Shown piece by piece: positions 27,801 through 39,100 of a stretch of 64,000 nt of DNA (position 1 is its first letter; each line of letters opens with the position of its first letter). Position numbers and translations under genes: made by a program. Below the pieces are notes generated by a model. The model saw only the letters and a list, made by a program, of their open reading frames with translations. It had not been told where the DNA came from and ran no database searches. This stretch comes from Brachionus koreanus (Eukaryota; Rotifera; Eurotatoria; Ploima; Brachionidae), in NCBI GenBank assembly GCA_016987375.1, contig PJRA01000524.1, positions 1,623,629 to 1,687,628 on the forward strand. Reading direction: 5' to 3'.

Positions 27801-29882
27801 CTTACTGTATCCAACACCAAATGAATCATAATATCTTTGTGTAGAAAACCATCTATGTCGGCTGCATTTGTTTTTTACTTAATGTGGGACAAAATTAATG
27901 ATCCGAAGCCACTGATGGCTATGTTAAAATATTAAAATTCAAGGCCATTTTTATTATCTAGTATTTATTTTATTAACTTATTAAATAAATATAATTAAAG
28001 TAAAAAATTTAATGTTACATAAAATTCAGTAATAGTAAATTTGTGATAAATTTCATGATTAAATAAAATTTCTCTAAATTAGAAATAAATAAAAAATCTT
28101 TAATTTTTATTTATTTTATTTTTTAGTCAGGTGTTTTTTGCTTAATGCTTTTTGTTTACATTATCTGTTAATTTTGATTCTAAAGATTGAATGCCTTTGT
28201 AAATCTACTAGTTCTAGTGGCCTGATTTAGAAATATTTATAAACTTTTTCTTACCTTAAGCATGATTAAAAAATTTTGTTAGACTTAACTTTTCGGAAAA
28301 TGATTTATTTGGTGATTAATTCATTGATGCATTAACTTTGAATGTAATTTTTTGAAAAGAAATCTACTCGATTAGAAAAATTTTTTTGCTAATCTTTTTG
28401 ATAGAATAAATTTATTTTGTTTATTTGGGGCAATGTGAAATCTTTGTACAAAAATTACAGTACAAAAAGGAAAAGCTAAATAATTATTTTTCTAGTTGTG
28501 CAAAAATGGTTCTGTAAACAGTACAATGTTGNNNNNNNNNNNNNNNNNNNNNNNNNNNNNNNNNNNNNNNNNNNNNNNNNNNNNNNNNNNNNNNNNNNNN
28601 NNNNNNNNNNNNNNNNNNNNNNNNNNNNNNNNNNNNNNNNNNNNNNNNGTACTGTTTACAGAACCATTTTTGCACAACTAGAAAAATAATTATTTAGCTT
28701 TTCCTTTTTGTACTGTAATTTTTGTACTAAGATTTCACATTGCCTTATTTGGCTTGGCAAAAGAACCGACCCAACCCAACTGAACCCTGACGAATCACTT
28801 TAAAAAAAATTTAGTTTATAAATTAAATTAAGCCTCTATATTTATCATAAGACATAAAAAAAAATTTTAAAAATTTATTGCAAGAAAATTGGAAAAAAAT
28901 ACCATTAGTAAACTAAACATTTCGCTATAAAACTTACCGTTATTTTACTAGAATCGTATGGATCTTCCAGTATCAACAATAGATCTTCGGGTCTCTCTTG
29001 AGCAAATGAATAAGAATACTTGTAAGAGTTGTCGGTGTGCGGATAGTTATAATTAAAAAATTGTGTGTATATATTGTGATCAAAACTGCTTGTATGAGAC
29101 GGCTGTGAGTGTCTATTGAATTGAGAGTTGTCGTAAGAAAAAGAAGAAAAATTGGTGTTGGCAAAAAAATTGTTGGAATTTTCGTTTGTATACTTTGAAT
29201 TTGAAGGATTACGGTGAACGTGAGGCGGAATTGGTGGTGGCCGTGGAGGTGGTGGCGGAGGCGGAGGTGGATTTGTAGGTGGCGTATGGTGATGCTGAGA
29301 CGGATAATGCTGATTAAAAGGACTAAAATTGCTCGAATTAAAAGTACTGTATATATTGGACGATGGATAATTTGAGTGTGCCGAGTAGGCAGGCGATCTT
29401 TGATAAAAGCTATTCGGATAGAATGAGCTGTCCATTTTTGGTGCTGATTTTGTAATTTTGTTTGCTAGGTTGATCAATTTGGCAGCAAATTCGGGGTCTT
29501 TGTCGGCAAAAAAATCCGCTTTTAGCTTCAACTTTTCGAATTGTTTCAACAAATTCTCGTAGTCAACAAACTTGGATTCTTTGTGCGATGCCGAGCTACT
29601 GGGCGACAATGGTCGATTTTTGTTTGAGTTTGATTTATTAGTGGATTGTTTGCTAGCTATTGTTGGACGATTGTTGCCATCAGCTGTTTTACTAAAGCTT
29701 GTTTTAGCGCTTGACGATGATAGATCATACGAGTATCTGTGATGCGCTTCACGATCTCTATTTCGACCAGAAGAGCTCTTAATTTCTCGTTTGTGGTAAA
29801 AATTGTTAGCTTTAGTCTTTGTATCACAGTCCTTTTTGTACATATCATGATTTGTAGTTGGAGGAGTCATGCTAGTTGGCAT
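24848..29882 (-). CDS. Large disordered proline/serine-rich protein, unrecognised (940 residues)
   Basis: Minus-strand exons in order: 29882-28938, 27090-26867, 26501-24848, totalling 2823 nt in frame. Each join uses GTAAG-type donors and AG acceptors. ATG at 29882 is preferred because the reading frame upstream has no ATG and the context is good (aacaacaATGcc). The first exon is Ser/Asn-rich with a helical segment (FVDYENLLKQFEKLKLKADF) and a proline run of nine plus PRPPPIPP, a possible ligand for SH3, WW, EVH1 or profilin. The middle exon reads QVGPGGEQQRVTIERDF then a helix (ELELNKFLKEFEENL). The long last exon is highly charged, with basic phosphosite-like strings (RRTVRRAESF, LKRHTSLL), and ends in a Tyr/Gln/Ser-rich tail. 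No catalytic domain, signal peptide or membrane span is visible. It may be a cytoskeletal or signalling scaffold, but I cannot name the family. Confidence -1.
26502..26866 (-). other. Intron with a cluster of CAAGTC/GACTTG motifs
   Basis: This intron of the minus-strand gene contains repeated AAGTC and GACTTG strings in both orientations between 26618 and 26705 (GACTTG, AAGTC, CAAGTCA, GACTTGAG, CAAGTCACTTG, GACTTG) and another AAGTCAGTGACTT near 26813-26826. It may be a short degenerate repeat array or a binding-site cluster. Confidence -1.
28429..28744. mobile_element. MITE-C: hAT-like inverted-repeat element containing an assembly gap
   Basis: Left end GGCAATGTGAAATCTT is mirrored at the right end. 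The inverted repeat continues almost perfectly for about 100 bases to both edges of the gap (one clear mismatch, T against A near base 17). The flanking 8-bp duplication TTATTTGG (28421-28428 and 28745-28752) is intact. An 8-bp duplication is the hAT signature. There is no visible coding capacity. It lies in an intron of the minus-strand gene. Confidence -1.
28532..28648. other. Assembly gap of 117 N
   Basis: Unknown bases in the centre of the inverted-repeat element MITE-C. The hairpin most likely stopped sequencing or assembly, and the true length is unknown. Confidence -1.
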
Positions 29883-32800
29883 TGTTGTTTGTTCATTAAT
29901 TTTTAACAATTTTAATTAATTATTTTCTAATTTGTTTTTTATTTTTTTTTTTATTTTCTACAATATAGATAGTTTTTGATATTTCATTAAATTTAACTAC
30001 TCGTTTTAAATTTTAAAATATCCAATCGAGTAAAAATAGTTGTGTTTAGTGTGTGTAACTTGTAATGGTCAATTAATTAATTTAGAAAATTGAAAACTAG
30101 TCAAAAGAAAAAAAAAATAAAAAAGAAATTTTTTTTTATTATTTCAAAAAGAGAAAATTTAATCCTTGTCTTTAATGAAAAATTTAAATTATAATCTATT
30201 CAGTAATGTGTTTAATCTCGAAGCTATTAAGACAAAATGCACGCTTGAGCGCTTATTACTCCCTGTTTTAAATAGCTATACCCTAGTTACCTAGTAGGCC
30301 AGTTAATTATGAACATGTGTGCTGAAAGATTTTAATTAAATCCGAAGCCAGATGATAGTGCATCATGGACATTTTAGTAATAAAAAGATTTCTAAAATGA
30401 ATTTTTTTTGTATTTAATTTATGCTTTGAGATTTAGTTTGCCTTAAGGCTAGTTTAATTTAGTCTAGCTTGAAGAGCTAGTTTAAAATTGAATTTTTTTG
30501 CCAAATACCCCCGATGCTTTTGTTCAACCACTAATTGTCCATGAAATGTTGAAATGAAACATATCAAACATTTCAATTCTAAACATCTATGTGATCTTTC
30601 TAATTTAACAATACTTAATTTGCTTTTCGACTAATTTTGCCCTAAAATTTTAAAGCGAGCGATCATCAATTATTTTCAAAAATCGCTTATCAAAATTGGC
30701 ATCTCTCTTGGAGCATGCCAAAATTGTAACTTTCCCTTAAAAGTGTGTCCTATGAGTGGAGTGATATTATCGATGATGAGACAAAAAATGGAAGCTGAAC
30801 TAATTAGTTCAGTAAAACTATTTGCCAATTTAAAAAAAAAGATATTTTCAGAAACGGAAAATTATTAAATTTTATTTTCAATTATTTTGTTAAATAATTT
30901 TGATAGCTTATTCAAAAGAAATGAGCGAAAAATTAATTAAGAATCAAAAATTTGATAAACAATGGCTTAAATTATTTAATTTTTAAAAAGAGTGCAAATA
31001 TTTTTGATCTATTGTGTTATTTTTTGGTTTATTTAAAATCTAAATTTTCTCTCATTAGTTTCAAAACAATTACCGAATCATTAATTTAGAAATTTTGATC
31101 TAAATTTAAAAAATACTCGAAATTATCAATCACTTTTTTCAAAGATAGTTTTTTTTCCAGAATATGGAATTAAAAAAATTTCTTTTTTCAAGTTAAATTT
31201 GCTTTAAATTGAAAAAATTTTTTATCCCAATTTAGTCATGCTTCATGTTGCATTTAGAGAACTTGATTTTAATCTTTTAAAAAATAAAAAACAAGAATTT
31301 TTAAAATTTTGTTCTGTTCTAGCCATTTATAACAAAAAATTTAAGTAAGAACAAGAAGGTCACATAAATCAAATTTTTTTAATTCAGTCTTATTTAAAAA
31401 TTGTATATCTATATGAATATAGTGTAAAATTTTTATTGAAGGTTAACATATTACCGCAGTTTTTTTTTAAAAATTTTTATTCCTTTAAAAAAAATTCAAT
31501 TTTGGAGTGGTTCATGTGCTTTAGAAAATCCCGCATGTTTTTGTTCCACTTAATAATACAATATGGCCGTGAGATTGGCGATTAAAAAACCAATTCAATT
31601 ATTTCAACTCTTAAAAAGACTTGGAAGCACCCATTATGCATCTTGTCCAATTTCTCTTTTATGAATTCAGATTTCACAAAGTGTATTTCAGTGAAATCTA
31701 ATATTGTATAAATTAAAATAATTAATTGCTGATGTTATACCAAGACTGAATAGTTTCTATAATATCATAAAATCATATAATATCTGAAAATTTTTAAATG
31801 TATCAAAAAAAAACTAATTTTGCAATCTAATTGCCAATTCAATTTATTTAGTTAATGATAAATAACAAACCAATTTGAGATTTTTTTAAACAATTAGATT
31901 TAATCTTTTGATTTGAAATATTTTATAATTAGCTTAAATAATTGAACCTCTCAAATGCAAATTCTGAGATAATTCAAAAACTAAAAAACAAAACAGTAAG
32001 AAATCCTGAAAAAAAAAATCTAAGAATTTACATTAAAATAATGAATACTTACCTATAATTCTTTAAAGCTAACTAAATTTTTAAAGCAATAAGATAAGCA
32101 GATAATTTTTTAATTTATCATATATAATTTTTTGATGAATTCAATTGTATTTTTTGCTACAAACCAAGTTTTTTACCAAGTAATTAATGTTTAAAATTTT
32201 TTAATTTTATTTTTGTTTATGTAAATGTGCTTTAAAAATAATTATTCAAACAATTTTATACTTTCATCAAGTTTTTTTTTTTTTATTAATTTTATTTTTG
32301 TTTTAAAATAATAAATTCTTTGACAATAGTCTATTTTTTCCATTTAATTGCACAAGTAATTCAAAGGTTTACGTCTTCTAGAAATTTTAGATTTGTGAAA
32401 CTAAGCAACAAGGACCAAGCATTTTTTCACTTTTTTTTATTCAAAAATATATTTAAAATAAAACCATGATAATTTTATAGAGTAATATCATTTTTTAAAA
32501 AAAATTTCAAAATCTACACAAAGCAAAAAGATTTATTCATTTGAAAAATCAATTCAAAAGATCAGAAAATTTAAAAATTTTTCAAAAGAGTCAAAATGAC
32601 TCCTTTGATAGTGTCAAAGAAGAATTTTTCCTATTGCATTATATTCTATTGCTTAATAACGAAATCAAAATAAAATAAAATTATAATATAAAGAAAAAAG
32701 TTTAAAATTTAATTTTATTTGAAAAATTTCAATAAAAAATTTTTAAGATTTATAAAAAAATTTTAAAGGTTACACAAAGGAACAGGTTCACCAAAATGAC

Positions 32801-34079
32801 GGGCTAAATATGTTTTATATAAATGTGCACAATGTTTTTTTCTTTTAAATTCAAGCATATTTTTCTCTAAAAATTTTCAATAATTCAAACATATTGAATC
32901 AATAATAACTTAAAATAAAGAAAAAATAATTTTTTTTTTCAAAAAATAAAAAGCAAGTTCCGTTTTCGATACAATTTCACAATTTCATTTGAAAATTTTA
33001 AATTGCAGAATTTTTTTTTTGGAAATGATTGCGCAATTGAATATCAAATTTTAGCGTGCTTAGATATTGAATAGAAAATTGAAGCAGCATTTTTTAAAAT
33101 TTTAAAAAGTTAATCAAAAAAAGTTTTTATCAAATATTTATTTTCTAATTTTATGAATTAATTATTCTGTTTAAAAAAAGCATTTTAAAAGCTTAAAAAT
33201 CTTAATATTTAATTTTATGAATATCTAGTTACTATTTTTTATATAATTAAAAAATGATCAAATAAAATTTGAAATTTAATTCATTTGAAAAAGCAATTTT
33301 GGCTTTTGTTAAAATTTATTAATTTTTAATTCTGAAAAAGTGGTCATATCTTGACTAATGTTATTTATCGCATTTTATAGTAACTTTTTGAACTAGAAAA
33401 GCAAAAAAAAATCTTGATAATTTATCTGATGTCTCGAAGTGCTAAAAAAGGGTACTTAATATTTTCAATTTGTATGAGTTTTCAACTATATCACCAGGTC
33501 AAACGATTATTAAATAATATTCTTAAATTCTTTCATTATCGAGGGGCTTGCGATATCAAAAAGCCATTCCGATAGTAAGATATTTAGCTTTAAGTACAGT
33601 GTACTTTTGAAAGTGTCGTATGCCTATTTTTTAAATGAAGGAAATTTTCAAAAATTACCAATTGTGATTTTATGTATTAAATTAATGGTCTATTTTAATT
33701 TTTTGAAATTCTGTGTTATTTCTTTGACATTAATGATCACGCTCATAATAGATTCAAAATTATATTTTATACAATTCACTTTAGACTTACAACAAAATTA
33801 CAACATTACCCAAATGTTTATTAATCATGCGATGTAATGGATGCATCATCATCTGAAGTTGAGGATCAATTCAAAGAGTTTATTTTAAATTTTATAATTA
33901 ATTTTTAATTTAATCTAAAAAGTTTTAACACGGTAAGCATTCCATGTATAAGAAATACATAATGTTTTAAAAATATTTTCTCAACCTTTTGATAAGATCA
34001 ATTTTTAAATTTAAATGAAAAAAAAAAATTTTTTGAGAAGTATACTTTAAATCTATTTCAAAATGTAATGTTTACATTA

Positions 34080-34235
34080 GTACCCTTGGGCCCGTCTATC
34101 CGATCTCCTCGTTAGACGTTTAGGAGCAGCTATTTATCCTCCATGTTAACTAAAACGCTTATGGTTTAGCTAGTTAACAAATCCAGTGATATCGACAAAG
34201 ATGTCGATATATCACACAAAATTATTGGTAAACTA
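34080..34235. other. GC-richer patch with three consecutive stem-loops
   Basis: The patch is far richer in G+C than its surroundings. It contains CTCCT...AGGAG (34105-34126), GTTAACTA...TAGCTAGTTAAC (34145-34178) and GTGATATCGAC...GTCGATATATCAC (34186-34215). A structured RNA or a transposon fragment is possible. No tRNA features are present and I recognise no family. Confidence -1.
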
Positions 34236-36080
34236 GCATAAAGTATTACATTTTAATATGAAATTAAAATTTCAAATTCGGAATAAGAAATAAAATTAAA
34301 ATATTTTTCTTTACTAGAAATATTTTAGCTTTTTATTATTTAATTATAAATATTTCTTTTATTATTTTTATTAGTTGATGAAAATAAAATTTTTATTTTA
34401 TTTTAAAAAAATAAAATTCATTAATAAAAGAGCCTAGCTTTTATTTTCACAGATTGAATAAAAACGAATTCAAATAAAATCCCAAAGCTTTTTTTGGAAT
34501 AAAATTTTAAATAACTCACTTGATTTTACTAATAATTTAAGATAAATTCTTTTTGAATATTATAATGTAGATCAAAGTGGAAATTCTATTTTTTGTAAAT
34601 GAAAAATTGTCTATTAATTTAAACTTTAAGTACGAAGGATTTGTGAAATTTTTTTTAAAAGAAAATAAAATTATTTTATAATATAAATTAAAAAATTCTA
34701 TAATATTTTTGATTTAAGAAATGATTGAAAAAAAATTTAATTAAATGATTAAAATTATTGAAAAACAAAAAAGGAAGTAAAAAAAGGGTTGAAAAGACCC
34801 TTCCGGTCTTTGAGTGTAAATATCTTTTCGATTATAGTTAAATTAAAAGGTTTTACCATTAGTTTAATGATGGAACATTAGTTAATTTTTTAGTTAATTA
34901 GTTAATTTAAAATTAACAAGTTAATTTTTTAACAAGAAAAAAAAATTTTTCAAATTTTACATGCATTAAGGGCTTAAATTTTCGTTACCGACATAACCCA
35001 GTAAAATTGATTTCTTTTATTTTTAAATAATTTTTTTTAAGATAATCAATAATTTCAAGATTGTTTTAAAACTTTTAGATTAATTAATACAAATTTTTAT
35101 TTAATAAAAATAATATATCATGATAAAGGTGTCCTAAACAATTGAAGAAGATAAAGTCTGAAATTTGCACACACTGCTTAATAAATACGACAAATCCACT
35201 CTTTAAAGGTATCAACAGGATTTGATGTATTATTTTTTTTGTAAAAAGCTAAATTAATCTCATTTAGATTTTGATAAAATTTAAAAATCGATTTGTCTTT
35301 CATTATCCACAGTTTTCTGTTTATCAATAATATTTTGTTTGATATAAAAAATGCTCTTGTTTTGATGCTTAATTGAAAAAAATTAAAAATAATCAAAAAT
35401 ATTTTTATTTAATCATTTTTACATAACCATAATGTAATTAGTATCTAAATTTAATTTGTCAAAAAAAGGTGATCATAATGCTAGTTGAAAAATTCTAATA
35501 ATAAATTTAGCAATCAATAAAATTTAAATTAAATCGGACTCAAATAGCTTTTAAAATATAATTTAAATTTTTTTCTCTTAAAAAAAATAAGAATAACTTA
35601 TTTATTTTAGAAATCTGTTGAAAACCAATTAAATAAATTAAAAAAATGTTTATCTTTTGATTAAATTTAATTTTTTTTTTATCAAAGTACAGAAAATATT
35701 AGAATTTAACTGAACTGAAAAATCAATTGTTTTATTTTAGTTTTTTAGAAGCCAGTTTAAAATGCAATTGCCTTACAGACTCAATTGTTGTTTGTTGAAG
35801 CATAAAATCGAATAGTTATCTTTTAATAGAGTTTCAATTTATTTCGATAGGAATGAAAATTATTCTAGATAGTTATTAGTATTGGATAAATAAAGTCTAA
35901 GAACTAATTGAAAGAGTGCCTATTTGATTATAAATATTTTGCAATCTTTTTATTGACAGTTGCATTCTTGAAACTTTGTTGACTTGAAATATTACAAGTT
36001 TTTCAACTTGTACAAGATTAAACACTCGAAATTTTAATTAAGCCTAATGAATGATGCAAAGTAAATTTGGGCCAAGATTC

Positions 36081-36150
36081 GCTGATTTCCCAAATCAGCT
36101 CTTATTAGAGCGAAGCTCTTATTATTATGAGCGTGATTCATAAAATTTCT
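36081..36150. other. Pair of short perfect hairpins
   Basis: GCTGATTT-CCC-AAATCAGC (36081-36099) is followed by AGAGC-GAA-GCTCT (36107-36119) and a weaker GCTC...GAGC. These are unusual clustered palindromes in an otherwise featureless spacer; their role is unknown. Confidence -1.
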
Positions 36151-39100
36151 AGGTTAAAGATTACAGATTCGTTTTGGGAATATATTGATAGATTTAGATA
36201 AAATAAACCAAATTAGACAAGTATCGATTTGTCCCGAACAAGAGTCAATTATTCACGCAAATTTGCTGGCAATGTTGGATGTATTGTTGTTTTTCAAATA
36301 GAGATAAGCAAATTATTTAACTTTATTTTTGTTTCTATAGTTTCAAAAATAAAAAAAAATCTACGGAAGCAATTTTCAAAGAAAAATTGTAATTATTTGG
36401 TCACTTGATTCCCATATTTTGTGAGTATCAAATTTATTTAATTCTTGGTGTCAAGTGATAATGCCGACAACAAGATTGTATTGTGGGCAATTTTTTTTTC
36501 TATTTTAGCATTATTTAATTGAGAATATGCCATTGAAATTAAATAAATGATTGTCAAAATTTAATTTTTTTTCTTGATAGAAAAAAAAAATTCTATTAAG
36601 TTATTTGTTTAATTAAAAATTTAAAGCTTTTTTTTATGAATAAATTATCAATGGCTTGAAACATTAAATTGACTTTGTATTTTTCTTTTAATTAATGAAA
36701 CTTGCTTATTAGCTAACTTTTTTTAAACATTAATTTTTTTAGATTTACTCAAGCCTAATTGTTAGTCATCAAAGACTACTGCTTGATATTTAAAAATTTA
36801 TGACATGTTTAGCTTTGAGCCAAATTGGTAAATTGCTGAGAAAAATGGCTTTTAATAGTGAACAGAACAGGTTAAGCTAAATCGATAATTATTCCAATTA
36901 TTTCAAGATAAACCTAGCTCTTCGAATGATTAATTTATTTCATTCATTTTTCATTCAGTTATAAATAGAAAAAAAATAGAAACATAAAGACTCATTTTGC
37001 TGGACATTCAGTCATTTCCTTTCTTCGGATCATCCGATAAGCAACTTTATTTAAAATAAAAAAAAATAATTTATTTTTATCTTGAGTTAAAGTCTAAATT
37101 TATATTCCATTTGAAAATAAGTAATTAACTATCGATTGTTTGCTTATTTTTGCTTGTCGTTTTGTTTCCTTTATTTTTTAAGTAACTCTTCGAAAAATAA
37201 TCACTCAATTTTTTCTCATAGCGCAATGGCCTAAAACTTAAGAAAAAAATACATTTTTTTTAAAACTTCATTAAAAATCGACCATGCCAGATAATAATTA
37301 ATTTGTGACGTAGAAATCATTTTTGATGAAAATAGCCTAATTACTCATTATAGCAGATTTTGAAGGCTTATGGATAAAACAGTTTATTTTGGAAATTATA
37401 AATTTTCAAAAGCCGTTCTTAAGCTTTGAATTTCAGCTCATAAAATTCACATTTAAAACGATTAAAAGCTCGTGTTTGGTTATTCAAATGGCTTATAAAT
37501 TGCATTAGAGATGCCTTAAGAATTAATTTCAAATCAGTGTTTAACAAAGAGAGAATATTTTCTATTTAGTCTATTTGGTCACAATTAAAAAAGAAAAATA
37601 ATTTGCTTTGAAAAAAGCTTTTACCTTTTCTTTGTCTGAACAAAATTTTTACTGGACTCAATAGAAAATTCTAACAAGAGCGTTTTTCAAATAGCTTTTA
37701 AATTGACTAAAAGTTTTAAAAATAAAAGTAAATAAATTTTTTATATACATATAGACTTATTGTTGCTAAATATCAGCAGATAACATTCACCAAATCGATT
37801 TTTATATTTTTTTAATTTGATGTAGAAAGACGATTTCAAGTGCAATTAACTTTGTATTATTCTCTAGGGTTTTGTTGAATTTTACCACATAATTATTAAC
37901 TTCCTGACGCGATTATTTGCTCGACAAGTATTGAAATAAAGCAAAATTATAATCAAAATAGCTGGCCTTATAATTCGGATTCCAATACCCATACTCCTAT
38001 GCACCTAATCGTAAGATTTAATTAAATCTGTTTAATTCAATTTAATTTTGAAATTGTTGTGCAACTCGGTTGTGTTGAATTTCCTATCGAACTATAGCAA
38101 TTTAATTTCTTTTTTTTTTAAATTTTAATTAAAAGTCTTGACGACTGGAACAAAATTATTTTCACACAAGGATAAAGTTTTTTCACTAGATCAAGTTTTA
38201 ATTAGAAAATAAATTTTCAAGTCAAATAGTATTATTTTAAAAAACAATTGATCATCTTAAATTTTATCTTCTCAATGAAATTCTCAAGTCAAAAAGAAAA
38301 AAAATTGTATTTGTAAATAGAAAAAATTCGACTTGTCAGTTTTAATTTAAGAAAGTAAAATAATTTTTAGATATATTTTTATTTCTTTAAAATTATTGTA
38401 GTTCAGTAATGTGATCAGACTAAAAGAACAACATTTAATTTTTTTGATTTTTTAGACAGCTATTTTGTTATTTCTAAACTAAAAGTATTTAACTAAATAC
38501 TAAGTTTATCATTCACACACCTGGTCTGTATTGTATTATTATTACTATATTTAAATGAGCAACTAGTTTAATCTTGGAACTAACTATATATAACCAATGA
38601 GGCAACAAAAGTTTCGAAAATTACCCAATTTTTGAATTATTTAATTGCTTTTTTTAGAAAAATGTTTTCAAAAAATTCTTGATTAATAAACATCTCATTT
38701 TGAATCATCTTGTCTAGCATTGTCTTAGTGCTGTTCAGTTTTGGAGTTATCAATTAAGTCTAATTTGTCTTCGATTTCAAAAAAGAATTAGTTATTGTTG
38801 AATATAATTTATATAAAAATTAAGAATAGAAATGAACAATAAAGAAGATAAAACATGATATTTAAATACAACTGTATTGTTTTTATAGGCACTAAGGGTT
38901 TGTTAACGGGACAAAAAGTTAAAATAAAAATCTTAGTAAATATTTTATTTGATTCAGCTTTTTGGCTACTTCTAGCCTAAAGAAAATACAATTAATAAAG
39001 AAATAAAAGAATGGAGAAGAGAACAAATGCAACATGCTTTTGTATAATAAGCTAAACACGCATATATAACCCTTATGATTCAAAAAAAATTGTTCTTTAT

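Larger units (their letters stand above)
27091..28937 (-). other. Large intron of the minus-strand gene
   Basis: It holds the MITE at 28429-28744 with the assembly gap inside it. An imperfect palindrome near 27160-27300 (CTGCAAAATATGTGCAA against TTGCACACTTTCGCAG) may be a decayed short element. No exon is supported in the rest. Confidence -1.

Noticed and set aside
24848..29882. Reading the three minus-strand open frames as separate genes
   Set aside because: Donor and acceptor phases join all three exactly in frame, so one gene is the simpler reading.
33607..33837. 76-codon open frame in the spacer
   Set aside because: Starts at a TTG, hydrophobic low-complexity translation, no support.
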